DNA of 64,000 bases. It comes from Chthonomonas sp. UBA2785. GTDB taxonomy: Bacteria > Armatimonadota > Fimbriimonadia > Fimbriimonadales > Fimbriimonadaceae. Both the position numbers and the translations under genes were made by a program. The DNA lies in NCBI GenBank assembly GCA_002352215.1, contig DEIB01000016.1, positions 72,684 to 136,683 on the forward strand, written 5' to 3'. Numbering within the stretch: the stretch's first letter is position 1; the number at the start of each line of letters is the position of its first letter. This document shows positions 50,964 through 59,299 of this stretch, in pieces. The notes under the pieces were generated by a model. That model searched no databases. It had not been told where the DNA came from and saw only the letters and a program-made list of their open reading frames with translations.

Positions 50964-51907
50964 TCGTCACGGTCACGCTCAATCCGTGCGTGGATCGCAC
51001 CCTGTTTGTGGCGGGGCTGCGGGTGCACGACACCAACCGGGTGACCCAAACCGAGATTGACGCCGGGGGCAAAGGCCTGAACCTGAGCCGTGTGGCCACC
51101 CGCTTGGGCGCGAAAACGGTGGCGCTGGGGTTCCTGGGCGGTGAGGCGGGCGATTACGTGCGCCTGCGCCTGGCCCAGGAAGGCGTGCCGGAGCGCTGCA
51201 CTCCCATTGCCGCGCCCACCCGCACCAATGTGAGCATCGAGAGCGGGGATGGCCCGCCCACCACGCTGAATGAACCCGGCCCGTCGATTTTGCCGGCGGA
51301 GTTTGGAGCCCTGCGGGCGGAACTCACGACCCAAGCGGAGACGGGAGAGTGGGTGGTGTTTGCGGGGTCGGTGCCGCCTTCCCTGCCTCGCACCGTCATT
51401 GCTGATCTCGCCCGGTGCGCCCATGAGGCGGGTTGCCGCGTGATGGTGGACGCCGATGGCGAGGTGATGCAACATGCCATGGGCGAGTGCCTGGATTTCA
51501 TCAAGCCCAACAGAAGCGAGGCTGAACGCCTGCTGGGCCGCTCGCTGCCGGAGATCGGCGATGTGGCGGCGGCGGCCCAAGAGTTGCACCAGCGCTTGGT
51601 GGCCCAAGGGAGTGACCTGGGGTTGGTTGTCATCAGTTTGGGTGCGGACGGAGCCGTGATGACTTCGCCGCGCGGCACTTGGCACGGCCTGCCCATCCCC
51701 GTGGAAGCCCGCAGCACCATTGGCAGCGGGGACAGCATGGTGGCCGGCATCCTGACCGCCCTCACCTCGGGACTCTCCGAATCTGAAGCTCTCCGCTACG
51801 GGCTGGCAGCGGGGGCTGCGACCGCGATGACCTCAGGTTCGGATATCGGCCAGCGGGCCGATTTCGACGCCCTGTTGCCGCAGGCGCGGGTCCAACCGCT
51901 CTCCTAA
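50960..51907 (+). CDS. PfkB-family sugar kinase (1-phosphofructokinase-like)
   Basis: The 315-aa protein has the FruK/LacC opening VTVTLNPCVDRTLFVAGL, the AGGKGLNLSRVATRLG motif (about residues 36-51) and the C-terminal catalytic loop TIGSGDSMVAGI (GAGDS type, about residues 252-263). It likely phosphorylates fructose-1-phosphate or a similar sugar phosphate. No PTS gene is present nearby, so fructose-6-phosphate is also possible. Its ATG overlaps pfkA (ATGA), pairing two unrelated phosphofructokinase families. Confidence 0.86.
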   Translation: MIVTVTLNPCVDRTLFVAGLRVHDTNRVTQTEIDAGGKGLNLSRVATRLGAKTVALGFLGGEAGDYVRLRLAQEGVPERCTPIAAPTRTNVSIESGDGPPTTLNEPGPSILPAEFGALRAELTTQAETGEWVVFAGSVPPSLPRTVIADLARCAHEAGCRVMVDADGEVMQHAMGECLDFIKPNRSEAERLLGRSLPEIGDVAAAAQELHQRLVAQGSDLGLVVISLGADGAVMTSPRGTWHGLPIPVEARSTIGSGDSMVAGILTALTSGLSESEALRYGLAAGAATAMTSGSDIGQRADFDALLPQARVQPLS

Positions 51908-51936
51908 TCGGCCTCACGGTGTATCATGAGCGTCAC

Positions 51937-52023
51937 GCCGGGGTGGCGGAATGGTAGACGCGGCGGTCTCAAAAACCGCTGGCTCATAAGGTCGTGCGGG
52001 TTCGAGTCCCGCCCCCGGCACCA
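51937..52023 (+). tRNA. tRNA-Leu (anticodon CAA)
   Basis: GCCGGGG pairs with CCCCGGC at the end. The anticodon loop CTCAAAA sits between GCGGT and ACCGC and gives anticodon CAA. A long variable arm and T arm GCGGG-TTCGAGT-CCCGC are present. CCA is encoded. The long variable arm confirms a class II tRNA. A TATCAT box lies 9 nt upstream. Confidence 0.95.
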
Positions 52024-52110
52024 CTCTTTTTTGAGTGTTCCGCCCCTCTCCCTACTGGTTTCTGAAACTCTCCCGGGCGCAAATCGTCCAAAATGCAGAG
52101 GGCTTTGCGT

Positions 52111-52842
52111 ATGCAGCCCGAAAAGACCATGATTTTGCGTCGGATCTTTATGACCATGCTGGCGGTGCTCGCCACCGTTCCCGCCTGGGCGCAGTGGAAC
52201 CAGGGCGGAAGCCAGCAATACGGTTTGGGCGGCTACGACCCGCTCTACACCCCGATTTCGTGGCGCACTATTGCCCAAGCGCATGAGGCGACGTTCACTT
52301 CGTCCGGAGCATGGGTCATCGTGGACCAAGGCAGCTGGGAGCGGTTCTATAGCAACCTGCGCAACGTGCGCAACCTCACCGGTGGCCACTACAACCAGAG
52401 CGGTTTCAACCAGAATGGGTTCGATCGCCGCGCCCCGGAAGTGGCCGACTGGAGCCGTGAGCAGATTTTGGTTCTGTACCTCGGTCGTCAGCCGATCGGC
52501 ACGATGATCAGCGTCGCCGAAATCCGCTGGAGCAGCCCCCACACCTGGGATGTTTTCTACACCATCCGCCAAGGCCAAATGGCGCCGATAAATCGACCGG
52601 AATCTTGGGTTTCTCCTTACGTCATCGTGCGGATGAACCGCATGCCGGGCGTGCCGAACTTCTACCAGACCGGGATCAACGGCTACGGCTACGGCCAGCG
52701 CCCCAACTGCTCCTGCCAGCAGCAACGCTGCAACACGTGCGGTTGCGGCTGCCACCGGCAGCAGAGTGGCGGCGGCAACTATCTGCTGACCCCGCGCGGG
52801 CCGATCCCCCTGAACGGCACCGCCGGCCAGTGCGGCGGCTAA
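52111..52842 (+). CDS. Exported PrcB-like protein with a Cys-rich tail
   Basis: The 243-aa protein has a signal peptide (ILRRIFMTMLAVLATVPAWA). The body resembles the PrcB C-terminal fold: WVIVDQGSWERFYSNL, ILVLYLGRQPIGTMISV and SPYVIVRMNRM. The tail has a cluster of seven Cys residues (NCSCQQQRCNTCGCGCH). The start at ATG 52111 has AGAGGG 8 nt upstream. PrcB helps a treponemal protease, but the role here is unknown. The Cys-rich tail may bind metal or form disulfides. It lies 87 bp after tRNA-Leu. Confidence 0.6.
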   Translation: MQPEKTMILRRIFMTMLAVLATVPAWAQWNQGGSQQYGLGGYDPLYTPISWRTIAQAHEATFTSSGAWVIVDQGSWERFYSNLRNVRNLTGGHYNQSGFNQNGFDRRAPEVADWSREQILVLYLGRQPIGTMISVAEIRWSSPHTWDVFYTIRQGQMAPINRPESWVSPYVIVRMNRMPGVPNFYQTGINGYGYGQRPNCSCQQQRCNTCGCGCHRQQSGGGNYLLTPRGPIPLNGTAGQCGG

Positions 52843-52860
52843 GCGCTTCGCATGGAGCGA

Positions 52861-52893
52861 GTCCCTCGGGCTACGGCCCGGGGGACTTTTTTG
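52861..52893 (+). terminator. Terminator before cinA
   Basis: AGTCCCTCGGGC pairs with GCCCGGGGGACT (one G-T and a small mismatch) around a TAC loop, followed by TTTTTT. It is a clear rho-independent terminator for the PrcB-like gene. Confidence 0.88.
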
Positions 52894-52935
52894 TGTCAGC
52901 CCCGTAGGACGGAGAGGGCAAACTCAGGAGAAGCC

Positions 52936-54153
52936 ATGCACGCAGAAATCATCTCGGTCGGTACGGAGTTGTTGCTCGGCGACACGGTGGACACCAACGC
53001 CGCCGCCCTGGGGCAACGGCTGGCCGAGTGGGGCATCCACCATCGCCACCGGCAAACCGTGGGCGATCACCAGGGCCGACTGGTGGAGGCCTTGCACTTG
53101 GCCCAGAGCCGGGCGGAGATGGTCATCACCATTGGCGGGCTCGGGCCGACCGAGGATGACCTCACTCGCTACGCCATCGCCGAGGTGCTGGGGCGCCCGA
53201 TGGTGCGAGACGAGGCGGTGGTGCGGCGGCTTCAAGCGTTCTTCCGCTCCCGGGGCGTGGCGTGGGTGGAGCTGAATGGCCGCCAGGCCGACCTGCCCGA
53301 AGGAGGCGAATGGGTGGCGAATGCCAACGGCACGGCGTTGGGATTTTGGGTGCCGACGGAAGGCTGTGGCGGCGTGCTGGCCCTGCCCGGGCCGCCCAAC
53401 GAGTTCTTGCCGATGCTGGACGGGCCGGTGCGCGAGCTACTGCGGGGCAGGGGCGGGGTGCCGCTCTACCGGCGCACGTTGCGCTTTGTGGGAGTTGGGG
53501 AGAGCTTGCTGGCGGCGCAATTCCCTAAGCTGATGGATGGCGAGCGCCCGACCGTAGCCCCCTACGCCAAGCCGGGTGAAGTGCATTTGCGCATTGCCGA
53601 TGCGGATGATGAAGCCGGGCGAGAACGCGTGCGGCAGGTTGAGCAACTGATTCGGGCGAAGGCGGGCGAGCATTGCTATGGCGCGGACGAAGAGACTCTG
53701 CCCGAGGTGATTTTGGCCCTGCTCCGGCGAGAGCGGCAGACCCTGGCGGTGGCCGAAAGCTGCACCGGCGGCGGCATCGGCGCACGCTTGACCGAGGTAC
53801 CGGGAGCCAGCGATGCCTTTGTGGGCGGCGTGATCTCCTACACCGAGGCGGTGAAGCACGCCCACCTGGGAGTGCCGGAGGCCGTGCTGGAGGGGCCGGG
53901 CGCGGTGAGCCACGAGTGCGCGGTGGCGATGGCGCAAGGGGCGCGGGAGCGGCTGGGGGCGACGTGGGGACTCTCGGTGACGGGCTACGCGGGGCCGGAC
54001 GCCCCCGAAGGCCGCCTGGGTGAAGTCTGGATCGCGCTGGCCGGGCCGCACCGCGCCGAGGCGGTGCGGTTCGCGTTCCGGGGTGACCGGCGGACCGTGC
54101 GGTTGCGGGCGGTATCCCAGGCCCTCACCTCCCTCTGGCAAGCCCTGCGCTAG
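52936..54153 (+). CDS. cinA: CinA family nicotinamide mononucleotide deamidase
   Basis: CinA proteins hydrolyse nicotinamide mononucleotide in NAD recycling and are linked to competence. The 405-aa product has an N-terminal MoaB-like domain (ISVGTELLLGDTVDTNAA, IGGLGPTEDDLTR, PGPPNEFLPML). Its C-terminal CinA domain has TLAVAESCTGGGIGARLTEVPG (about residues 275-296), SYTEAVKHAHLGV and LSVTGYAGPD. A CAGGAG Shine-Dalgarno lies 5 nt before the ATG. Length is typical. Confidence 0.94.
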   Translation: MHAEIISVGTELLLGDTVDTNAAALGQRLAEWGIHHRHRQTVGDHQGRLVEALHLAQSRAEMVITIGGLGPTEDDLTRYAIAEVLGRPMVRDEAVVRRLQAFFRSRGVAWVELNGRQADLPEGGEWVANANGTALGFWVPTEGCGGVLALPGPPNEFLPMLDGPVRELLRGRGGVPLYRRTLRFVGVGESLLAAQFPKLMDGERPTVAPYAKPGEVHLRIADADDEAGRERVRQVEQLIRAKAGEHCYGADEETLPEVILALLRRERQTLAVAESCTGGGIGARLTEVPGASDAFVGGVISYTEAVKHAHLGVPEAVLEGPGAVSHECAVAMAQGARERLGATWGLSVTGYAGPDAPEGRLGEVWIALAGPHRAEAVRFAFRGDRRTVRLRAVSQALTSLWQALR

Positions 54154-54180
54154 CGCGCCCGGATGGGGCATTCTTAGGGC

Positions 54181-54981
54181 ATGTTCCAAGAATCAACGGC
54201 CGAAGCCTGGGCGGCCCGCTTCGGTACGCCCGCCCCGGAGGGCCTGCCTGACCTCGGGCGGTTGCTCAATCACCGCTCCGTGCGCGATTTCACGAGCGAA
54301 CCGGTGCCGGTGGCGATGATCGAAGGGCTGGTGGGCGCGGCGCTGAGCGCGGCCACTAGCAGCCACCTGCACGCCTACTCTTTGGTGAGTGTGCAAGACC
54401 CCGCCCGCCGCCGCGAGATCAACCAGTTCTGCGGCGACCAACGCCAGGTCGCCCACGCCCCGTGGTTCTTTGCCGTCTGCGCCGACCTTAACCGTTTGGT
54501 GAGCCACGCTCCTGACCCCGCCATGCCCGATGCCGTGGACACGGTAGAAATGTATACCGTGGCCTGCGTAGATGCGGCCTTGGCCGCCGAGCGCATGGTG
54601 GTGGCCGCCGAGAGCCTGGGGCTGGGCACTTGCTACATCGGGGCGCTGCGCAACCACCCCCACGAGGTGCGGCGCATTCTTAACCTGCCGGATCACGTTT
54701 TTGGCGTGTTTGGGCTGTGCATTGGCTGGCCGAGTGAAGAAAACTTCCCTCGCATCAAGCCGCGCCTGAACCCGGAACAGATCTGGTTCCGGGAGCAGTA
54801 CCCCGCGCAGTTAGACGTCCAGGAATTCGACGCCCGCATGACCGAAGAGTACGCCCGCGATGGCCGCGACGAAGGGGTGCCGTGGTCGGCGCGCATGGCC
54901 CGCCGCGCTAGCCTGCGGGGCCTCAACGGACGGGAGAAGCTCCAAGAGTTTCTGCAAGCCGTGGGCCTGAATCGACGCTAA
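54181..54981 (+). CDS. Nitroreductase family protein (NfsA-like)
   Basis: The 266-aa flavoprotein has LLNHRSVRDFTSEPVP (about residues 30-45), the FMN-binding start of nitroreductases. SATSSHLHAYSLVSV and AAESLGLGTCYIGALRNHP (about residues 141-159), with PDHVFGVFGLCIGWP at the end of the core, match the NfsA/FRase I group. The tail (GLNGREKLQEFLQAVGL) is characteristic of NfsA. Substrates are NAD(P)H and nitro compounds or quinones. It converges on the barrel-protein gene with a 9-bp gap. Confidence 0.88.
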   Translation: MFQESTAEAWAARFGTPAPEGLPDLGRLLNHRSVRDFTSEPVPVAMIEGLVGAALSAATSSHLHAYSLVSVQDPARRREINQFCGDQRQVAHAPWFFAVCADLNRLVSHAPDPAMPDAVDTVEMYTVACVDAALAAERMVVAAESLGLGTCYIGALRNHPHEVRRILNLPDHVFGVFGLCIGWPSEENFPRIKPRLNPEQIWFREQYPAQLDVQEFDARMTEEYARDGRDEGVPWSARMARRASLRGLNGREKLQEFLQAVGLNRR

Positions 54982-54990
54982 AACAAGGCG

Positions 54991-55581
54991 CTAAAACTGA
55001 ATCCGAACCCCGACGCCGAGGCTCGGCCCGTTGCGGTCCACGATGCCACGCACGGCCAGTTCCTTCACGGGGCGCAACTCAATGGCGCCCAGCGGGTTTT
55101 GGCCGTCGTATTCGGCTCGGAACCACAGCTTCTCGCTCACCGGGAGCGCAAACGAGGCAAAGCCCCGGCCGCCATCGCGGGAGAGGAACCCGAAAGTCAG
55201 CTCCGTCGGCACATCCTGGTTGCCCGGGTCGTAGTTGCCGTAGCGCATAGTCACGGCGAGATAGAACGCCCGACCCGCCAGCTCGTCCGCCACATCCAGC
55301 ACCCCCACGCTGATGCCCGGCGCGGCATCCGGGAACGGCACGAGATAGTTGTACGCCAGGTCACCCGAAAACCGATCGCGCCCCGCCGAGGTCGCCGCCA
55401 CGCTCAGGCCATTGCCCAAACCGTAAGACAGCCGCCCGAAGGTGTCTTCTCCCTTGCGCCCTTCGAAAGTGCCCCGAATCTCGTTCTTGAACACCGGCAG
55501 CCCGGCCGGGGTGCGCAGATTCCAATCGGCGTGCGCCGCCAAGGGCACGGCTAAGAGGGCGAGTAGGGCCAGGGTTCGCAT
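54991..55581 (-). CDS. Putative outer-membrane beta-barrel protein
   Basis: The 196-aa protein has a signal peptide (RTLALLALLAVPLAAHA) and a body of alternating polar and hydrophobic strands (FYLAVTMRYGNYD, KLWFRAEYDGQNPLGAIELRP) ending in Phe (GVGVRIQF). That ending and pattern suggest an outer-membrane barrel. I recognise no family. It is the last gene of the glcD-glcE-acyl-CoA dehydrogenase operon, 10 bp after it. The start at 55581 is preferred because the signal begins there. Confidence 0.6.
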   Translation of the reverse strand: MRTLALLALLAVPLAAHADWNLRTPAGLPVFKNEIRGTFEGRKGEDTFGRLSYGLGNGLSVAATSAGRDRFSGDLAYNYLVPFPDAAPGISVGVLDVADELAGRAFYLAVTMRYGNYDPGNQDVPTELTFGFLSRDGGRGFASFALPVSEKLWFRAEYDGQNPLGAIELRPVKELAVRGIVDRNGPSLGVGVRIQF

Positions 55582-55591
55582 GGTTGGGAGT

Positions 55592-56662
55592 TTAGACGGA
55601 TGGGCCGGGGGAAAGTCTCCGGGCGGAGGCGAGGCGCGCCAGGCTGGCGGCCATGATGTCGGTGGTCTGGGCGCTGACGGTGAATACAATGCTCTCGCGC
55701 CACACGCGCTGGGCGGGGTGACCCAAAGAGTTCGCGGCCCCGCTGCTGCTGACCACCCCGGCATGCGCGCACCGCGCCATCAGGTCAATCGCGCTGGCAC
55801 GGAGCTGAAGCCGAGCCTCGTACTCTTGCTCATCGGGGCGGGCGGCCATTGCATGGCTCAGCGCCTCCCATTCCTCCTGGAGTTGGGCGAGCGCCTCGAA
55901 CATAAAGGCGGTTTGCTTTCTCTCGGCATTGAGAGCGAGGATATCGAGCCCCGCGCGGGCACAACCGAGAGCGAAGAACCCCTGCAGCGTCACGTTGATG
56001 AGGTCGCTGCGCTGAATCCATCCTTTTGGTTGGAGAAACACGATGTCGTCCGGGCTCACCACAAGGCCCTGGACCTCGGCGGTGACGGTCTGGGCGGCTC
56101 CCATCGCCGCCAGCCGCATCGGCTCGCTGAAGGTGATCCCTTCCGCGTTGGTAAAGGGCACCACGGCAAATACCGCGCGTCCATCCGGTCGCTCCGCCGC
56201 GATGATGAAGTGCGAGAAGAACCCGTGCCCTGTCACCCAGGGGACGTGGCCATCCAGGCGGTAGCCGTCGCCGTCGGGCGTGGCCGTCATCATCGGCGGG
56301 CCGGGGCGACGCAACTGACTGAACCCAATCCCCAGCATCCGCTCGCCGCTGGCCATGCGCGGCAGCCATTGTTGTTTGAGGATCTCGTTGGGGCTACGGG
56401 CGAGCATCCCCACCGCGCTCTGGTGCTGCGTTTGCAGAAAGGCGAGCGCCCCGCTGGTCCGTGCCACCTCGATTTGGAACTGCCGAAAGGTCGCTTCATC
56501 CACTTCGGGTCCGCCGAAGGCATGGGGGCGGCGTAAGGCCAAGAGCTCTCGCTGGGCCAGGAAATCCAGCCCCTGGCGCAACACCGCCGGGTCCCCGTCC
56601 ATCGCGTTAGCCAGGGGGGCGAGGTGCTCTCGGAATTCTGCGCTGAGTTTGCTTAGATCCAA
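55592..56662 (-). CDS. Acyl-CoA dehydrogenase-like flavoprotein
   Basis: The 356-aa protein has the acyl-CoA dehydrogenase fold: RELLALRRPHAFGGPEVDEA near the start, GIGFSQLRR, DGDGYRLDGHVPWVTGHGFF (about residues 130-149) and PDDIVFLQPKGW. The C-terminal helical domain has RAGLDILALNAERKQTAFM. It starts from TTG overlapping the glcE-like stop by 10 bp. The usual catalytic Glu cannot be placed by eye, so substrate and activity are unclear. Confidence 0.75.
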   Translation of the reverse strand: MDLSKLSAEFREHLAPLANAMDGDPAVLRQGLDFLAQRELLALRRPHAFGGPEVDEATFRQFQIEVARTSGALAFLQTQHQSAVGMLARSPNEILKQQWLPRMASGERMLGIGFSQLRRPGPPMMTATPDGDGYRLDGHVPWVTGHGFFSHFIIAAERPDGRAVFAVVPFTNAEGITFSEPMRLAAMGAAQTVTAEVQGLVVSPDDIVFLQPKGWIQRSDLINVTLQGFFALGCARAGLDILALNAERKQTAFMFEALAQLQEEWEALSHAMAARPDEQEYEARLQLRASAIDLMARCAHAGVVSSSGAANSLGHPAQRVWRESIVFTVSAQTTDIMAASLARLASARRLSPGPSV

Positions 56663-57471
56663 TCGCCCTCCGGGTCAAACGTACTCAAAAAGGCAGCTTC
56701 CGCTTCGTCCATCCAGGCGGGGCGAGCGCGGTAGCCTCCGGGGCCGATCACCCAGCCTTCCGGAGGAGTGGCGGGCCGCTCCTGGCTCCAAATCACTTGG
56801 GTTTGCGGGTCGTGCGCCACCACGCCCGGCGTTTGCCGCAACATAGAATCAAAGTCGCTGCGCAAGCACCGCTGGATGAAAACCGGCGCCTGGATCGGCG
56901 CGGACTGCACAATGCTCATCGCAGGTAACCCTTTGGTGGGATACGTGCGCAAAATCACCCGCACGTACATCAGCCCTCGCCCCCAAGCCCCTACGCCCAG
57001 CTTGTGGGCATCGTAGCCCGCCACGCTTTTCACGGCGCGGCTCCCGCTCTTGGCTTCCGTGCCATCGGGGCGGCGCAGGGTCGCGCCCAGCACCCAGTCC
57101 CGGGGCATTCCGCACGACGCCATGTAGCCATGCGGCAGGTTGCAGGCCAGCAAACCGCCCACGGTGCCGGGGTAGCCCGCCGCCGCCGCACCCCACTCCG
57201 CCGGGTCCAGCAAGGGCAGGCATTGCCCTTCGGCCCCCAGCAAGGCTTGCAACTCGGAGATAGGCATCCCCGCCCCGACTTCCACCACTTGGTCAGCCGG
57301 GCTGAAATCAATCAACCCACCCTCTCCTAAAGTGGACTCAAACGCCACCGCCGGAGCCAAAAACCCCTGCTTCGTGCCCAGCCCCCGCAACCGTCGCCCG
57401 CTCAATGTGCCGCCCCCCGCCACCGGCGTTGGTGCTCCACGCACCCCTTTAGGTTCGGTAGAACCTTGCAC
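56653..57471 (-). CDS. GlcE-like FAD-binding subunit
   Basis: The 272-aa protein has an FAD-binding type 4 (PCMH) domain: VVEVGAGMPISELQALLGAEG, YPGTVGGLLACNLPHG and AVKSVAGYDAHKLGVGAWG, the pattern of GlcE subunits of glycolate oxidase. It is shorter than GlcE (about 350). From GTG 57471 it overlaps glcD by 70 bp; GTGs at 57444 or 57423 are alternatives with less overlap. It probably forms a complex with the GlcD-like protein. Confidence 0.75.
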   Translation of the reverse strand: MQGSTEPKGVRGAPTPVAGGGTLSGRRLRGLGTKQGFLAPAVAFESTLGEGGLIDFSPADQVVEVGAGMPISELQALLGAEGQCLPLLDPAEWGAAAAGYPGTVGGLLACNLPHGYMASCGMPRDWVLGATLRRPDGTEAKSGSRAVKSVAGYDAHKLGVGAWGRGLMYVRVILRTYPTKGLPAMSIVQSAPIQAPVFIQRCLRSDFDSMLRQTPGVVAHDPQTQVIWSQERPATPPEGWVIGPGGYRARPAWMDEAEAAFLSTFDPEGDWI

Positions 57472-58829
57472 GGGTTCGCGAACTCCGAAATCGGGAACAT
57501 GCGCTTCACATCCCCCTGCAGCGCCAGGTCGGCCTCGCTGAACATCAGCGGCATGAAGTCCACCTTCTCCACCCCGATGCCGTGCTCGCCGGAGACGCTC
57601 CCGCCTAGCTCAATGCACTTGGTCAAGATGCGTTCGCCCGCCCGCACCACGCGCTCCACCACCCCCGGTTCACGGTCGTCGAAGTAGAAACACGGGTGCA
57701 AATTGCCGTCCCCGGCGTGGAAGATGTTGGCCACCCCCAGCCTTTCCGCCTCCGCCACCTCGTAAACGAAGGTCAGCATCTCGGGCAACTTGGAGCGCGG
57801 AATCACGCCGTCGTGGGTCACCACCGTGGGCGCCAGCCGCCCCATCGCCCCCACGCCCTTCTTGCGGGCCGTCCACAGGTGCTTGCGTTCGGCTTCATTG
57901 GCCGCCAGCTTCAATTCAATCGCCCCAAACCGCTGGCAGATGGCATACACCTCTTCAATCTCGGCCTGGGCAGCGGCCGGGGAGCCATCGCACTCCACCA
58001 GCAGCATGGCCTCCGTGCCGGCCGGCACCTCGAGCCCAAAGGCGGCCTGCACTGCCACCAGGATGTTGCGGTCCATCATTTCCAGCGCCGCCGGAATCAC
58101 GCCCGCCGCAATGATCTCGGCTACCGTCTCCGTGGCCGCCACCACACTCGGGAATGAGGCCAGTAGCGTCTCCACTCGCGCGGGGAGCGGCGTCAGTTTC
58201 ACCCACGCTTCGGTCACAAAGCCTAGGGTGCCTTCGCTGCCCACCAGCACGCTCAGCAGGTCGGGGCCAGGGCCGCCCTCCACGCCGGTGCCCCAGGTGC
58301 GCACCTCACCCGCGTTGTCAATCCAGGTCATCGCCAAGATGTGCGGGGCCGTCACGCCGTACTTGAGGGTATGCGGGCCGCCGCTGTTTTCGGCGATGTT
58401 GCCGCCGAGGGTGCTGACGGATTGGCTGCTGGGGTCGGGGGCAAAGTGGAACCCCTCGGCCGCCACCGCCTGGCTCAGTTTGAGGTTGGCCACCCCCGCC
58501 TGTGCGTGCAAACGCCGGTTGGGGATGTCAATCTGCAGAATCCGGTTCAGCCGCTTGGTGCTCAGGATCACGCCACCCTTGGCCGCCATCGCCCCGCCGC
58601 TCAGGCCCGTACCCGCGCCTCGGGGCGTGAAGGGCACCTGGTGCGCCAAGCACCAACGGATCACCGATTGGGCCTCTTCGGTGGTTTCAGGCAGGACAAT
58701 CACATCCGGCGCGCTACGGTCCACCGTGTAGGCGTCGTGGGCGTACACCCGACGCGCAGCTTCACTACCCAGGATGCGCTCGGGCGGCAACACGGACGCC
58801 AATCCCGCGAAGATGTCCGATTCCCCCAC
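57402..58829 (-). CDS. glcD: FAD-linked oxidase, glycolate oxidase subunit GlcD-like
   Basis: GlcD-type enzymes oxidise 2-hydroxyacids such as glycolate or D-lactate. The 475-aa protein has PFTPRGAGTGLSGGAMA (about residues 65-81, FAD binding), LGGNIAENSGGPHTLKYGVT (about 140-159), and a C-terminal FHAGDGNLHPCFYFD and SGEHGIGVEKVDFM (metal-binding His residues). Translation starts at GTG. It leads an operon with the GlcE-like protein. The iron-sulfur subunit GlcF is missing here. Confidence 0.92.
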   Translation of the reverse strand: MGESDIFAGLASVLPPERILGSEAARRVYAHDAYTVDRSAPDVIVLPETTEEAQSVIRWCLAHQVPFTPRGAGTGLSGGAMAAKGGVILSTKRLNRILQIDIPNRRLHAQAGVANLKLSQAVAAEGFHFAPDPSSQSVSTLGGNIAENSGGPHTLKYGVTAPHILAMTWIDNAGEVRTWGTGVEGGPGPDLLSVLVGSEGTLGFVTEAWVKLTPLPARVETLLASFPSVVAATETVAEIIAAGVIPAALEMMDRNILVAVQAAFGLEVPAGTEAMLLVECDGSPAAAQAEIEEVYAICQRFGAIELKLAANEAERKHLWTARKKGVGAMGRLAPTVVTHDGVIPRSKLPEMLTFVYEVAEAERLGVANIFHAGDGNLHPCFYFDDREPGVVERVVRAGERILTKCIELGGSVSGEHGIGVEKVDFMPLMFSEADLALQGDVKRMFPISEFANPCKVLPNLKGCVEHQRRWRGAAH

Positions 58830-58877
58830 AGCCTCAGGCTACCCACTCGCGGGGTCCGTGGCGAGAGGCATGAAGAA

Positions 58878-58906
58878 GGCCTGGCTCCCATCGGGGAAAC
58901 CAGGCC
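58878..58906 (-). terminator. Terminator after the MerR gene
   Basis: GGCCTGG pairs with CCAGGCC around a 15-nt loop; on the minus strand it is followed by TTCTTC. Modest but well placed after the MerR-type gene. Confidence 0.6.
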
Positions 58907-58926
58907 ATCTGAAAATGTAAGAAGGC

Positions 58927-59199
58927 TTAGGCAGCTTCGCGCTGCAGGCGGGCGAGGTGACGCCGCGCCCCGGCGATGCTAAACATCTCATCGCGCAGGA
59001 GTCGCTTGAGAAGGAAAACGCCCTGGATGTCCTCGGGGCGGTAGCGGCGCTGACCTCCGTCGGTGCGGATGGGGTTCAAAAAGCCCGCAAACTCGCGCTC
59101 CCAGTACCGGAGGGTGTGGATCTCCACGCCGGTGATCTGACTGGCTACGCTGATGCTAACGGACTGGCTTTGTTTGCCATTCTGCGGGTTCTGCGCCAT
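58927..59199 (-). CDS. Small MerR-family regulator
   Basis: The 90-aa protein is little more than a MerR winged-helix domain: SVASQITGVEIHTLRYWERE (about residues 20-39), GGQRRYRPEDIQGVFLLKRLL, then a helix. No effector-binding domain is present. I start at ATG 59199; the frame upstream is open but has no homology. It is divergent from the 650-aa gene, with 100 bp between, and may regulate it or itself. Confidence 0.85.
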   Translation of the reverse strand: MAQNPQNGKQSQSVSISVASQITGVEIHTLRYWEREFAGFLNPIRTDGGQRRYRPEDIQGVFLLKRLLRDEMFSIAGARRHLARLQREAA

Positions 59200-59299
59200 A
59201 ACTTCGAGGTTCCAAAAGAGTTGTCGGCGCGTTTCCCCGTATTTTTGAGGGTGGGTCCCCTCATCGTTTTGTCTTGGATGACGTAGAGTGATGTGATTG

